From Spirochaetota bacterium (GTDB lineage Bacteria; Spirochaetota; Spirochaetia; Treponematales; UBA12059), in contig JAPLSN010000042.1 of the NCBI GenBank assembly GCA_026398615.1, positions 151,597 to 215,596 of the forward strand: a stretch of 64,000 nucleotides of DNA, in the 5' to 3' direction. The notes beneath the pieces were generated by a model. The model was not told where the DNA came from, made no database searches, and worked only from the letters and a program-made list of their open reading frames with translations. The translations under genes and the position numbers were made by a program. Shown here piece after piece: positions 26,992 through 36,288 of this stretch (its first letter is position 1; every line of letters begins with the position of its first letter).

Positions 26992-27813
26992 ATGACCGCG
27001 GCAATTCCTGAAGATGCATGCATGTTGCTCGCTATCGACGTCGGGAACTCCAACATCGTGGGAGGCGTTTTCGGCGGCGCGGAACACGCGCGGAAACTCC
27101 TCCGGACCTTCCGTCTCCGGACGGTCTACAAGAAAACGGAAGACGAATACCACGCGGTGGTCCGCGCCATCTTCGATGAGCACGGGCTGTCCCCGGACGA
27201 GATCGATGCCGTCGTCATCGGTTCCGTGGTGCCGCCGCTGACGAACGCCATCGAAGTCATGGCGCGGCGGCTTTTCAAGGTCGAACCTCTGACCGTGTGT
27301 CCGCCCGTCTACCCGCGTCTTCCCGTCAGGGTGCTGGCAGCCGACGAGATCGGAACAGACCTGGTCGCCGATGCGGTCGCAGCCTACTCGCGTGTCCGCG
27401 GTGCGTGCATCATCGTGGATTTCGGGACGGCGCTTACGTTCACGGGTGTTTCGGGGGACGGTACCATCATGGGTGTGGCCATAGCGCCAGGCCTCGGCAC
27501 GGCTGTCCAGTCCCTGTCCCGCGATACCGCGCAGCTCCCCGACGTGCCGCTCTCGGCGCCGCCGTCGGTCATGGGCACGAATACGATCCAGGCCATCCAG
27601 TCCGGCATCGTGTTTGGGTTCACGGGACTCGTCGAGGGCATCGTGGGCAGGATGAAACGCGACCTCGGCACAGAAGCGCGCGTGATCGCCACGGGGGGAC
27701 TCTGCCGCATCATCTCGCCGATCACGACGATATTCGACGAAGTGGATGCCGATCTCACCCTGGAAGGGCTCGCGATCATCGGCGACATCGTCGCAGGGAC
27801 CGGCGGGGCATGA
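26992..27813 (+). CDS. coaX: type III pantothenate kinase
   Basis: First step of coenzyme A synthesis. Phosphate motif LLAIDVGNSNIVGG, second motif IVDFGTALTFTG, and adenosine motif VIATGGL; ASKHA fold, 273 residues from ATG 26992 (GGAAG 8 bases upstream). An in-frame ATG at 27022 (MLLAIDVGN) matches the usual family N-terminus and is an alternative; the open frame further upstream to 26926 lies in the hisS promoter region. Confidence 0.94.
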   Translation: MTAAIPEDACMLLAIDVGNSNIVGGVFGGAEHARKLLRTFRLRTVYKKTEDEYHAVVRAIFDEHGLSPDEIDAVVIGSVVPPLTNAIEVMARRLFKVEPLTVCPPVYPRLPVRVLAADEIGTDLVADAVAAYSRVRGACIIVDFGTALTFTGVSGDGTIMGVAIAPGLGTAVQSLSRDTAQLPDVPLSAPPSVMGTNTIQAIQSGIVFGFTGLVEGIVGRMKRDLGTEARVIATGGLCRIISPITTIFDEVDADLTLEGLAIIGDIVAGTGGA

Positions 27814-27845
27814 TTCAAGGCGGAATCTGCTTGCGCGGAGGCGCG

Positions 27846-28289
27846 TCAGGACTGGAGAAGTTCGGAAAGTTCGTCGCGGGATACAACCTCGACGTCGAAC
27901 ATCTCCCCGTCTACGAGTTCGTTGAGCGAGTTCCTGATCTCGTCGGTCATACCCCTCAGGGACTGGTACATGGCCTGGAGCTCATCCTTGGACCCTTCCA
28001 GCGCCCTGCCCAGGTCGCTGGAACCCGATGACAGGTCGGACACGATGTCCGTGAGGTCCGTCGCCGTTCCGAGAAGGAGCTTGAGGTATTCCGGCCGCTC
28101 CACAATGCGGGTGTTCGCCATGAGCGAGTCCCTGATGTTCCGCATCGCTTCGTTCGCGAACCTGACGTCCGAGAGGATGCGCGCTGCGTAGTAGTCGGGA
28201 TCGATCTCAATCTTCAGGGCATCGCGTACCGTCCTCACGATCCGATGGATGAAGTAGATGTCGTCCTGGTAGTGAATCTTCTGAGCCAT
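27846..28289 (-). CDS. conserved-looking helical protein, function unknown
   Basis: 147 residues, acidic and almost wholly helical, from MAQKIHYQDDIYFIHRIVR to DELSELLQS. Heptad-like spacing around residues 85-125 (DLTDIVSDL, LGRALEGS, ELQAMYQSL) suggests a short coiled coil. There is no signal peptide or membrane segment. The ATG at 28289 has AGGAAG only 2 bases away, so translation may be weak or the start slightly different. It stands alone between coaX (convergent) and rpsF (divergent). No family is recognised. Confidence 0.65.
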   Translation of the reverse strand: MAQKIHYQDDIYFIHRIVRTVRDALKIEIDPDYYAARILSDVRFANEAMRNIRDSLMANTRIVERPEYLKLLLGTATDLTDIVSDLSSGSSDLGRALEGSKDELQAMYQSLRGMTDEIRNSLNELVDGEMFDVEVVSRDELSELLQS

Positions 28290-28437
28290 CGCTTCCTTAT
28301 CGGCAACCGTGGAGTCCGGGTTGATACTCTCCGGCAGTTCGTGTCGCCGCACCCGGATGGAAGCCCTCCGTAATGGCGCGACTTGCGGGGAATCGGCCGG
28401 GAAGCGGTGAAAACCCCTCCTGAACAATGCCAAACGC

Positions 28438-28466
28438 TTGAAGTTGCGGCCGTTTTCTGGTAACAT
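28438..28466 (+). promoter_or_regulatory. promoter of the rpsF-ssb-rpsR operon
   Basis: TTGAAG (28438-28443), 17-base spacer, TAACAT (28461-28466). The start near 28473 leaves a leader of about 85 bases before rpsF. Confidence 0.6.
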
Positions 28467-28517
28467 ACGCAGCCTCTTTATCCGCCCGAAGGCACATCGG
28501 TAATGGGGGCGGATCGC

Positions 28518-28538
28518 ACCGGCGGCTTGGCCGTCGGT
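28518..28538 (+). promoter_or_regulatory. leader hairpin before rpsF, possible S6:S18 site
   Basis: ACCGGCGGC/GCCGTCGGT (9 bp including one G-T pair) closes a TTG loop, ending 10 bases before the AAAGGGAGG ribosome binding site of rpsF. In many bacteria the rpsF-rpsR operon is repressed by an S6:S18 complex binding a leader RNA with an exposed CCG; this hairpin is in the right place, but the full consensus was not verified. Confidence 0.4.
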
Positions 28539-28558
28539 ATAGACCAAAGGGAGGAACC

Positions 28559-28840
28559 ATGAGGTCCTACGAACTCGTAACGATCTTTCCATCGGAGGAA
28601 GATCTCTTCCACCAGGGAAAGGAATCGGTTTCCGCCGAGCTCCTGAAGCACGGCGGAGTCATCGTCAAGGAAGAAGATATGGGAGAGCGCCAGCTCCAGT
28701 ATCCCATCCAGAAGCGTCCCCGCGGACACTACATCCTGTTCAATGTAAATCTTCCGACCGACAAGATCGTCCTGGCGGAGAAGACCTTCAAGCTCAACCC
28801 GAACATCCTCAAATACCTGTTCGTCCGGGTAGAAGCTTAA
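28559..28840 (+). CDS. rpsF: 30S ribosomal protein bS6
   Basis: 93 residues, starting MRSYELVTIFPSEED, with RQLQYPIQKRPRGHYILF and the C-terminal NILKYLFVRVEA typical of S6. It partners S18 (encoded two genes downstream) on the 30S platform. Strong ribosome binding site AAAGGGAGG before ATG 28559. Confidence 0.96.
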   Translation: MRSYELVTIFPSEEDLFHQGKESVSAELLKHGGVIVKEEDMGERQLQYPIQKRPRGHYILFNVNLPTDKIVLAEKTFKLNPNILKYLFVRVEA

Positions 28841-28862
28841 GCCAGCGGAACGGGGGGTAACC

Positions 28863-29339
28863 ATGGCCGACGTCAATGTCGTCGTACTGGTCGGGCGCCT
28901 TACCAGGGATGCCGAACTGAAGTACACGAATTCCGGCATTGCGGTCTGCAAATTCGCGATCGCCATCAATACGAGGAAAAAGCAGGGCGACCAGTGGGTC
29001 GACGAGCCGAATTTCTTCGACGTCGTCTTCTGGGGCAAGGCCGGCGAAGCCGTCAACCAGTATCTCACCAAGGGCAAGCTCGTGGCCGTGGAAGGCGAAC
29101 TCCGTCAGAACCGGTGGGAGCAGGACGGGCAGAGTCGCAGCAAAGTCGAGATCAGCGCCAACAACGTCCGCTTGCTCGGCGGCGGTTCTGGAGGCCCCCA
29201 GGGAGCCAACAGCGATCGCAGCGTCAGAAGCGAACGTCAGGACCACCCCGATACCCAGGCCAAGACCCCGAGCGCAAGTCCCTCCGGAAGGGGCGATGCT
29301 CCGCCCCCCGACGATTTCAACGACGATATCCCATTCTGA
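28863..29339 (+). CDS. ssb: single-stranded DNA-binding protein
   Basis: 158 residues: OB-fold domain ([18 protein letters not shown], then [18 protein letters not shown] and [18 protein letters not shown]), a Gly/Ser/Pro-rich linker, and the acidic interaction tail DDFNDDIPF. It protects single-stranded DNA and recruits replication and repair partners. Sits between rpsF and rpsR in the usual order. Confidence 0.97.
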   Translation: MADVNVVVLVGRLTRDAELKYTNSGIAVCKFAIAINTRKKQGDQWVDEPNFFDVVFWGKAGEAVNQYLTKGKLVAVEGELRQNRWEQDGQSRSKVEISANNVRLLGGGSGGPQGANSDRSVRSERQDHPDTQAKTPSASPSGRGDAPPPDDFNDDIPF

Positions 29340-29358
29340 ACCTACGAGGAGAACGAAT

Positions 29359-29688
29359 ATGTCCGACATGAAAGAAAACCGTGAGGAAATCCGCGCGCCC
29401 CGCTCATCGGAAGGCGGAGAGGGCGAGTCCCGCCGCGAACCCGAAGAGCGTTCCGGCAGCCGTGGCCCCCGCAAGGGCGGATTCTTCAGGAAGAAAGTCT
29501 GCAAGTTCTGCGCGCAGAAGATGAAGATCGATTACAAGGATCCCGACACCCTCCGCCGTTTCATCACCGAACGCGGAAAGATACTTCCGCGCAGGATCAC
29601 CGGTTCCTGCTCGAAGCATCAGCGCCGACTTGCCGTCGCGATAAAGCGTTCGCGTTCGCTCGCGATGCTTCCCTACGTGGCGAAATAA
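29359..29688 (+). CDS. rpsR: 30S ribosomal protein bS18 with an extended N-terminus
   Basis: 109 residues; the S18 core begins at [10 protein letters not shown] and contains [17 protein letters not shown] and [18 protein letters not shown]. About 42 charged, disordered-looking residues precede the core (usual S18 is 70-90 residues). ATG 29359 follows a GAGGAG ribosome binding site. The frame is open upstream inside ssb, but that part is not coding. Confidence 0.95.
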   Translation: MSDMKENREEIRAPRSSEGGEGESRREPEERSGSRGPRKGGFFRKKVCKFCAQKMKIDYKDPDTLRRFITERGKILPRRITGSCSKHQRRLAVAIKRSRSLAMLPYVAK

Positions 29689-29725
29689 GCGGATCCCGGA
29701 CGGCGGACGCACGGGAGTACGAGCC

Positions 29726-30700
29726 TTGGAAGAACGGCGAGTCTTCAACCTACGCAAGATGTATCCTCTTATCATGGGAGCCGTATCGGCTGCCATGTAC
29801 ATGTCTGCGTTCGCGACCGCCATCTACCTCGTTCCGCTCCAGGCGACGAGAGCGAGGGGCGGCAGGAAGCCGTTCGTTGCCGCCGCCGCCGTAGCGTTTT
29901 CATGTATCGCCATTTTTTCCGGCCTGGTCCTCAGCCGGGCTGGCGTCGTATCGGCAGTCCCCCTGGTTCTGTCCATGCTTTCCCCGGCCGCCATCGCCGG
30001 AGGGATCGTGCTCCTGAACGGCGGTTTCCTGCGCGGACGTCCGTTCGCGGAACGTCTCATGGTCTCGGGCGCAATGAGTTCCATCGCGATGCTCCCGATC
30101 ATCCTGTCGTTCCAGTCGGATCCCGAGCTGAAATCCGCTTTCCGCGAGATGATCAGCGCCATGCTCAGGTCGGCCGGTGAAGAAAACCTCGGTGAGCCCG
30201 AGCTGGCAGCGCTCTTCGAAGCGGCCGTCCGGATCACGAATGCATCGTTCGGTTTCGTAGTTACGAGTCTCTTGTACCTGAATTACTGGATCGGAACCCG
30301 TGCCGGCGGCCGGGCGGCGAAGGATGGATCCCTGATGCCCCGCATCCCGGAGCTGACGGTAGGCCGCTTCCTGATCTGGCCATTGCTCGTCTCCTGGGCT
30401 TGCATCCTCGCGACGCGGTTCATGCCCATCCCCGTGTTCGAGGCGGTTGCGTGGAATATCGCCCTCGTCCTCGCGTTCGGCTACGCGCTGCAGGGCTCCG
30501 GCGTGATCGCTTTCGTCCTGGCGAGGCTTAACCCCCCGCTTCCGCTGCGCATCGCGTTCGTATTCGCGGTCGCCCTCATGGCGACCAACGGCATCGCGCT
30601 CGTCGTTGCGGCGAGCGTTCTGACCCTGCTCGGAGTAACCGAAACCTGGGTCCCTTACAGACAAACCAAAGGAGTTGACCATGAAGGTAATCCTGAATAA
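29726..30700 (+). CDS. YybS-like multispanning membrane protein (DUF2232 type)
   Basis: 324 residues with about eight hydrophobic segments (for example MGAVSAAMYMSAFATAIYLV at the N-terminus and IAFVFAVALMATNGIALVVA at the C-terminus). The position between rpsR and rplI matches yybS of Firmicutes, a DUF2232 membrane protein of unknown function; the assignment rests on context and topology. TTG 29726 follows GGGAG; ATG 29759 is an alternative start. Its 3' end overlaps rplI by 20 bases. Confidence 0.7.
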   Translation: MEERRVFNLRKMYPLIMGAVSAAMYMSAFATAIYLVPLQATRARGGRKPFVAAAAVAFSCIAIFSGLVLSRAGVVSAVPLVLSMLSPAAIAGGIVLLNGGFLRGRPFAERLMVSGAMSSIAMLPIILSFQSDPELKSAFREMISAMLRSAGEENLGEPELAALFEAAVRITNASFGFVVTSLLYLNYWIGTRAGGRAAKDGSLMPRIPELTVGRFLIWPLLVSWACILATRFMPIPVFEAVAWNIALVLAFGYALQGSGVIAFVLARLNPPLPLRIAFVFAVALMATNGIALVVAASVLTLLGVTETWVPYRQTKGVDHEGNPE

Positions 30701-31250
30701 TGACGTTCCCAACCTCGGTGAGATCGGGGACGTGAAAGAGGTAGCGAAGGGCTACGCGCGTAACTATCTCCTTCCCCGAATGCTCGCGTTCGTCTTTAAC
30801 GACAAGACGGCCGGCATGTTCCAGAAACGGCAAGCCGAGATCGAGGGGCGGAAAGCGGCCAAGCGTCAGGCCAGCTTTTCCTTCAGGGAAAAGCTCGAGG
30901 CGGAGGAACTCCTGTTCGATCTGCCCGCCGGGCTCAACGGCAAGCTCTTCGGCGCTGTCACCAACGTCACGGTCGCCGACGAACTTCTCAAACGCGGCAT
31001 TGAACTCGACCGCAAGAAGATCGAGATTCCCGGCAGGTCCATCAAGAGCATCGGCAATTACAAGATCGCGATCAAGCTCTACGAGAAGGAAGAAGCGATC
31101 CTCCGGCTTGCCGTAAAGGGCCATGTCGAAAAGAAGGCAGAACCCCAGCACGAGCCGAAGCACCACAAGCACCATGAACGGCACGACGAAAATCCCGCTC
31201 AGGACGCCACGGCTCCAGCGATCCAAGAGCCGCCGAAGACCGAACTGTAA
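30681..31250 (+). CDS. rplI: 50S ribosomal protein bL9 with a His-rich tail
   Basis: 189 residues. N-terminal L9 domain MKVILNNDVPNLGEIGDVKE and VAKGYARNYLLPRMLA, a long connecting helix (about 45-75), and the C-terminal domain to about 150. Beyond this is a tail absent from typical 148-residue L9: KAEPQHEPKHHKHHERHDE and a Pro-rich end. ATG 30681 has AAAGGAG (30668-30674) with perfect spacing. Confidence 0.95.
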   Translation: MKVILNNDVPNLGEIGDVKEVAKGYARNYLLPRMLAFVFNDKTAGMFQKRQAEIEGRKAAKRQASFSFREKLEAEELLFDLPAGLNGKLFGAVTNVTVADELLKRGIELDRKKIEIPGRSIKSIGNYKIAIKLYEKEEAILRLAVKGHVEKKAEPQHEPKHHKHHERHDENPAQDATAPAIQEPPKTEL

Positions 31251-31272
31251 CGTTACCTGAAGCCGCGAGAAC

Positions 31273-32613
31273 ATGGCGCTCCAGTCGTTGCGCGACAAGA
31301 TACCTCCCCACAACGCGGAGGCCGAACGCGCGACGCTGGGCGCCGTGCTTCTCGATCCGGACGCGATCCAGACTGTGCTCCGGTTCCTCAGGCCCGACGA
31401 TTTCTACGTCAACGCCAACAAGTCCATTTTTTTCGCGGTCATTTCCCTTTTTGAAAAAGGGCAGAAGGCCGACCTCATCACGCTCATCGACGAGCTCAAG
31501 CTGCTCGGGCGAATCGACGAAGCCGGCGGACCCGGCTACGTGGCGGCGTTGACGGATTCGGTGCCTTCCAGCGCCAACGTCGAATACTATGCGAAGATCG
31601 TGCGCGAAACCTCGGTTCGGCGTTCGCTCATCCGGCTCTCCCAGCACGTCTCGGCGAAGTCGTTCGACGAGACAGTGGACTGCGGGCTCGTACTCGACGA
31701 GGCGCAGCAGCGCATCTTCGAGATCAGCCAGAACCGCCAGACCCTCACCTACAAGTCCATTCGCGAACTGCTTCCCGACACAATGAAGACGATCGAGACG
31801 CTTTACAGGACGAAGAACCAGTATTCGGGGATCGCAAGCGGCTTCGACCACCTGGACGCGATGACGAGCGGTTTCCAGAACTCCGAGTTCATCATCATCG
31901 GTGCCCGCCCCTCTGTCGGCAAGACCGCATTTGCCCTCAACATCGCCTCGAACATCGCCATCCGCGGCAAGCATCCGACCGCATTCTTCACGCTCGAAAT
32001 GACCGATATGGCCATCACCCAGCGCATCCTTGCCAGCGAGGCGCGGATCAATTCCAAACGGATCCAGAGCGGTCTTATCAAGCAGAGCGAACTTCACGAC
32101 CTCATGGAAGCGGCCGGCAGGATCTACGAAGCCCCTCTCTACATCATTGACATGCCGAACATGCCGCTCCTGGACTTGCGGACCATGGCGCGGCGCCTCA
32201 AGTCGGAGAAGAAGGTCGAGATCATCTTCATCGATTACCTGACGCTCGTCACGCATGAAAATACCGATATCCCGAGGTGGGAGCAGATATCGAGCATCAG
32301 CCGGTCGCTCAAGGCCCTGGCCCGCGAACTCAGGATTCCCGTCGTGGCCCTGTCGCAGCTGACCCGCACCGCGGAAGGCAAGGAGCCGACGCTCGCGGAC
32401 ATCCGCGAATCGGGGTCGATAGAACAGGACGCCGACCTCATCATGTTCATCCACCGGAACCGGGAGACCGACAAATCGGAGGACGAGCGACCGGCAGCCA
32501 GCCCGACGAAACTCCTCATCTCCAAACAGCGCAACGGCCCGGTCGGCACAGTCAACATCGTCTTCATCCCTCAGTATACGCGCTTCGAAGCCGTTGAAAA
32601 CAGACCGCACTGA
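31273..32613 (+). CDS. dnaB: replicative DNA helicase DnaB
   Basis: 446 residues. N-terminal DnaB domain (PPHNAEAERATLGAVLLD), RecA-like C-terminal domain with Walker A ARPSVGKTAFALN, Walker B VEIIFIDYLTL, SQLTRTAEGKEPTLADIRES and the H4 region ADLIMFIHR. It unwinds DNA at the replication fork and works with DnaG (encoded at 51.5 kb) and SSB. The last gene of the rpsF operon in its common order. Confidence 0.96.
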   Translation: MALQSLRDKIPPHNAEAERATLGAVLLDPDAIQTVLRFLRPDDFYVNANKSIFFAVISLFEKGQKADLITLIDELKLLGRIDEAGGPGYVAALTDSVPSSANVEYYAKIVRETSVRRSLIRLSQHVSAKSFDETVDCGLVLDEAQQRIFEISQNRQTLTYKSIRELLPDTMKTIETLYRTKNQYSGIASGFDHLDAMTSGFQNSEFIIIGARPSVGKTAFALNIASNIAIRGKHPTAFFTLEMTDMAITQRILASEARINSKRIQSGLIKQSELHDLMEAAGRIYEAPLYIIDMPNMPLLDLRTMARRLKSEKKVEIIFIDYLTLVTHENTDIPRWEQISSISRSLKALARELRIPVVALSQLTRTAEGKEPTLADIRESGSIEQDADLIMFIHRNRETDKSEDERPAASPTKLLISKQRNGPVGTVNIVFIPQYTRFEAVENRPH

Positions 32614-32667
32614 GATTACACTGGATATGGCGCAAGATCGGAACGCGCTCCATGGAGGCAGTCCCGG

Positions 32668-32961
32668 ATGGGTATCAAAGAACGCTATGACTTCAGCATC
32701 CTGACGAACGAATCCGAACAACTGGTGATCGCGGAGTTGGACGAAGAACTGAAAAACGCGGAAGAGCGCGGTATCTGCGTCTGCGATGAATGCGTCCTGG
32801 ATATGGCCGCTCTTGCGTTGAACATGCTGAAGCCGCATTACCGCGTATCCCTGCTCGGAACCATGTACGCGCAGGCCGTCGTGGAAAATCACGTCGAGGA
32901 AGTCAAGCGCGCCGTTACCATGGCTGTCGCGAAAGTCCACAGCAATCCATCGCACGACTAG
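32668..32961 (+). CDS. ComFB-like small protein
   Basis: 97 residues, KERYDFSILTNESEQLVI at the N-terminus and a CVCDECVLDMAALALNML segment with a CxxC pair followed by PHYRVSLLGTMYA. This pattern matches the late-competence ComFB family, whose members in several bacteria bind nucleotides. In spirochaetes such genes may be regulatory rather than competence-related. GGAGG lies about 9 bases before ATG 32668. It sits alone after dnaB. Confidence 0.75.
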   Translation: MGIKERYDFSILTNESEQLVIAELDEELKNAEERGICVCDECVLDMAALALNMLKPHYRVSLLGTMYAQAVVENHVEEVKRAVTMAVAKVHSNPSHD

Positions 32962-33074
32962 ATCCCCCGAATCCAGGTGGAGCTTCCGGGCAAATCGGTG
33001 AATAGCCCGGGAACGATGAGCCCGCACCGACCGGATTCCGGTTCCGGTAAAACACTGGACAGCAATGCGCCCAC

Positions 33075-33686
33075 CTAGCGTTCTTCAGCCGTCTCCAGGA
33101 CGCGGACGGAACGGTACGGACCCCGCGCTATGAGGTCATAGGGCGGCTTCGACCGGTACGATGCCTGGTCCGCAGCGATTTCCGAGTAGGTTTCGGACGG
33201 GACCCGTATGATCCCCGTTTCGCCTTCCTTCATCCCGATGATATGGAATACGAGTTTCCCTTCTTCCATCCCGTGATAGCGGACGCTGATGTCGGCGTCC
33301 GGTGAGGATTCCATCGCACGGCGGAGCAGGAAGTATTTCAAGACCTCGATGGGGAAGGGTTCAAGCCCTTCGGAGGCAAGGGATACCCGTTCCACCAACT
33401 CATCGTAGCCGATCAGGATGTCGCAGGCAGAAGGGACGGCCGCGGCTCCGGCGTAGCAGGAAGCGCGCTCGGATTCCGGGAGGACGAAGACATCGATGCA
33501 AAGTGAGGCGGAACGGATGCGGACGGGCAGCTCTGGCTTGAGCACCGTGCCGCAGGACGGACAGACGACGGTGAAAAATGTTCCCTCCATGATCGTGGCG
33601 CGTTCGCCGGGATTCGCATCGAGATCGACTTCGTCGGGCAGGTCCGCATCGATCGTCTTTTCACACAAACACGTGATGGATTTCAT
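33075..33686 (-). CDS. CpXC-domain protein
   Basis: 203 residues from ATG 33686 (GTG 33692 is an alternative, nearer to AAAGG). The N-terminal part holds CLC and, about 35 residues later, CPSCG, the spaced cysteine pattern of the CpXC domain, likely a zinc site. The remainder is mixed alpha/beta and unrecognised. It is the last gene of the minus-strand unit after rseP. Function unknown. Confidence 0.75.
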   Translation of the reverse strand: MKSITCLCEKTIDADLPDEVDLDANPGERATIMEGTFFTVVCPSCGTVLKPELPVRIRSASLCIDVFVLPESERASCYAGAAAVPSACDILIGYDELVERVSLASEGLEPFPIEVLKYFLLRRAMESSPDADISVRYHGMEEGKLVFHIIGMKEGETGIIRVPSETYSEIAADQASYRSKPPYDLIARGPYRSVRVLETAEER

Positions 33687-33775
33687 GATCACCGTACCTT
33701 TCGCCCAATCGGCGTTCGGGATATTCCCCGATTCAGGACGCGTCGTTCCGTGCCTGGTTTCGCTATGCCAGCCAA

Positions 33776-35128
33776 TCAGTTCCGCGTAAAGAACAGCACG
33801 TCTGCCAGGGTCGACATGACGAAGATGGCCAGGATGAACGTGAACCCGACCATCTGATACCTCATGATGGTTCTCAACCGCAGGGGCTTTCGCCGCAATC
33901 CTTCCACCGCGAAAAGGACAATCTGGCCACCATCGAGGGCGGGGATGGGCAGCAGGTTCATGATGAAGAACCCGATGGAGAGCAGGGCCAGGAAATTGAA
34001 CGCCGAGGTGAGTCCGTCGACGACCCCGGTTTCGAAGCCTTGCGATGCGACTTCACCCACCATGTACGTGATCCGTGCAGGGCCGGAAACCGCGGAAACA
34101 AGGTCGACGCCCGAAAAAAGCGAAGCAAAACCTTTGAGGGTCAGGGAAATCGTCCTGACGGTTTCCCCGAATCCACGTGCCACCGCGAGTCCGATAGTGC
34201 TTTCCCGGTCGACGAACCGGTCCAGCTTGAACCCGACTCCCAGTATGGGAGCGCCGTTCCTGCTGTCCAGGAGGGCGACCCGCTTTTCAATCGGGACGCC
34301 CCGCCTGACGACGACGATCGGGAGAGAGCTGCCCGCGTTCGCAAGCAGGTCCGAGAGTTCCGCTGCGTGTCGAACCGGTTTGCCGGCGGCGGAAATGAAC
34401 AAATCACCGGGCTCGATTCCCGCGAATGCCGCGGCACTTCCCGGCTTGACCGATTCGATGAGCGGGTCCACCCAGGAACGGACGCCGATCATGCCGATGC
34501 CGCGTTTGCGGTCGAGGCGCGGTGTGACGGCCACAGTCAGATCGGCAGCGTTCCGCCGGACGAGCATTGAAAGCGGCTTCGACGGGGAGACTGCGATGAT
34601 TTCCTGGACTTTGGAAAAATTCGCCATTGCGGTGCCGTCTATGGTGAGGATCAAGTCGCCGGTCATCAGTCCTGCTTCATCGGCGGGAAAACGTTCGCTC
34701 CCCGCGCTTTCGCTTGCGAGCACGATACGGGTTCCGGGAGAACTGTACTTGATGCCGACACCGTATACGACAGAAAAAACGATGATGGCGAACAGGAGGT
34801 TGAAAACAGGTCCGGAGGCCGAAATGAGCATCCTTCTCCATATCGAAGCTCCGTAGAACGTGCCGGGTTCGCGCGGCATCTCGGCATCTCCCCGCTCCAC
34901 CGCGCGCCGGTAGGAGTCCTCGCCCTTCATGGCGCAGAATCCTCCGATGGGAAACACGGAAATGCGGTAATCCGTGCCGCCCCGGGTGAAACCCGCGAGC
35001 CTCGGCCCCCATCCGATGGAAAACGCTTCAACCGCCACGCCGAGCGACTTGGCGGCGATGAAATGCCCGAATTCGTGGACGAATACCACGATCCCCAATC
35101 CGAATAGCCCAAGCAGCACGGTCAGCAT
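33776..35128 (-). CDS. rseP: RIP metalloprotease RseP (site-2 protease)
   Basis: 450 residues, multi-spanning. Zinc motif HEFGH in FVHEFGHFIAAK near the N-terminus, two PDZ-like regions (including AAAFAGIEPGDLFISAAGK), and the C-terminal LLPIPALDGG (usual NxxPxPxLDGG) with the third zinc Asp. Cleaves regulatory membrane proteins within the membrane. ATG 35128 overlaps the dxr stop by ATGCTGA (7 bases). Position after dxr/cdsA/uppS is the classic bacterial order. Confidence 0.95.
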   Translation of the reverse strand: MLTVLLGLFGLGIVVFVHEFGHFIAAKSLGVAVEAFSIGWGPRLAGFTRGGTDYRISVFPIGGFCAMKGEDSYRRAVERGDAEMPREPGTFYGASIWRRMLISASGPVFNLLFAIIVFSVVYGVGIKYSSPGTRIVLASESAGSERFPADEAGLMTGDLILTIDGTAMANFSKVQEIIAVSPSKPLSMLVRRNAADLTVAVTPRLDRKRGIGMIGVRSWVDPLIESVKPGSAAAFAGIEPGDLFISAAGKPVRHAAELSDLLANAGSSLPIVVVRRGVPIEKRVALLDSRNGAPILGVGFKLDRFVDRESTIGLAVARGFGETVRTISLTLKGFASLFSGVDLVSAVSGPARITYMVGEVASQGFETGVVDGLTSAFNFLALLSIGFFIMNLLPIPALDGGQIVLFAVEGLRRKPLRLRTIMRYQMVGFTFILAIFVMSTLADVLFFTRN

Positions 35129-36288
35129 CGCTGTATTCCTTCCATTGTCGTGACGGCAGCCCCGCGCGCCGCACGGTCGATTTCGATGATGTCGTCCAGT
35201 CCGTCGACCAGCATCGGCCAGGATGACTCGAGCGTTCCCGCGACGACCCTGTAGATGCCGGTATAGCCCAGGATCCCCGTCATGAACGCTTCCACCGCGA
35301 TCTCGTTCGAGGCGTTGTACGCGATGCACGCCCCTTCCCCGGCCCTGAGGGCTCCGTACGCGGCGTCGAGGAGAGGGAAGCGGACCGGATCGGGCCGTTC
35401 AAAGTCGAGGCTGATTCCTGCCAGATCCAGTATTCCGTACGGGCAGGTCCGACGTTCCGGCCAGGCGAGGGCGTTGAAAATCGGGGCCCTCATGTCCGGA
35501 GCGGAGAGCTGTGCGTACAATGCGCCATCCTTGGTGCGGACTAACGAGTGGACGATGCTCTGCGGATGGATGACGACGTGGACTCGTTCGGCCGGCACCC
35601 CGAACAACCTTACGGCTTCGATGACCTCGAGCCCCTTGTTCGCCATGGTCGACGAGTCGACGCTAATCTTCCGGCCCATGTTCCAGGTGGGGTGGGCCAC
35701 CGCGTCTTCGAGTTTGACGCGATCGAGTTCGCCAACGGGCCGATTCCTCAATCCTCCCCCGGATGCCGTCAGGATGATCTCCTCCACATCGCCCGGATCC
35801 ATCCGCTCCAGAAGCCGGGAAACGGCCGCATGTTCGGAATCCAGGGGCAGGACACATGTGCCATTGGACATCGCTGTGGCAAGCACCAGGCGTCCGGCCA
35901 TCACGATGGATTCCTTGTTGGCGAGGGCCAGGTTCTTGCCCGATGACAGCGCCGTCAACGAAGGTTCGAGGCCGGCTGAACCTGCGATTCCGTTGACGAC
36001 GATATCCGCGGTCGTCGTGGCGATCATAAAGAGAAGTTCCTCCCTGCCGGAGAAAGCCACGCGGGAGGAGGTGGAGCGCCTGCCCGACAGGCAAAGCCTC
36101 GCATTGTCATGCCCCCGGGCGAGGTCGACGAGGCCGTCCTCGTCCGTGTGGGACGACATCGCCGATATCTCGAATTCGTCGGGATGCGCAGCGACGACAT
36201 CCATGGTCTGTCGCCCGACGGATCCCGTGGCTCCGAGAAGGATCACCCGCTTCCTGCGGTTCCCGGCAACCTGTTTTTTCCCCGTCAC
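35122..36288 (-). CDS. dxr: 1-deoxy-D-xylulose 5-phosphate reductoisomerase
   Basis: 388 residues, NADPH-dependent second step of the MEP pathway. NADPH motif VILLGATGSVGRQTMDVV, then ALANKESIVMAG, LPLDSEHAAV, LTASGGGLR and PTWNMGRKISVDSSTMANKG, all active-site segments of Dxr. The start is GTG 36288, forming GTGA with the cdsA stop. Confidence 0.96.
   Translation of the reverse strand: MTGKKQVAGNRRKRVILLGATGSVGRQTMDVVAAHPDEFEISAMSSHTDEDGLVDLARGHDNARLCLSGRRSTSSRVAFSGREELLFMIATTTADIVVNGIAGSAGLEPSLTALSSGKNLALANKESIVMAGRLVLATAMSNGTCVLPLDSEHAAVSRLLERMDPGDVEEIILTASGGGLRNRPVGELDRVKLEDAVAHPTWNMGRKISVDSSTMANKGLEVIEAVRLFGVPAERVHVVIHPQSIVHSLVRTKDGALYAQLSAPDMRAPIFNALAWPERRTCPYGILDLAGISLDFERPDPVRFPLLDAAYGALRAGEGACIAYNASNEIAVEAFMTGILGYTGIYRVVAGTLESSWPMLVDGLDDIIEIDRAARGAAVTTMEGIQRC

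Noticed and set aside
31072..33027. 651-codon minus-strand frame across rplI, dnaB and the ComFB-like gene
   Set aside because: Covers three supported plus-strand genes and has no recognisable feature.
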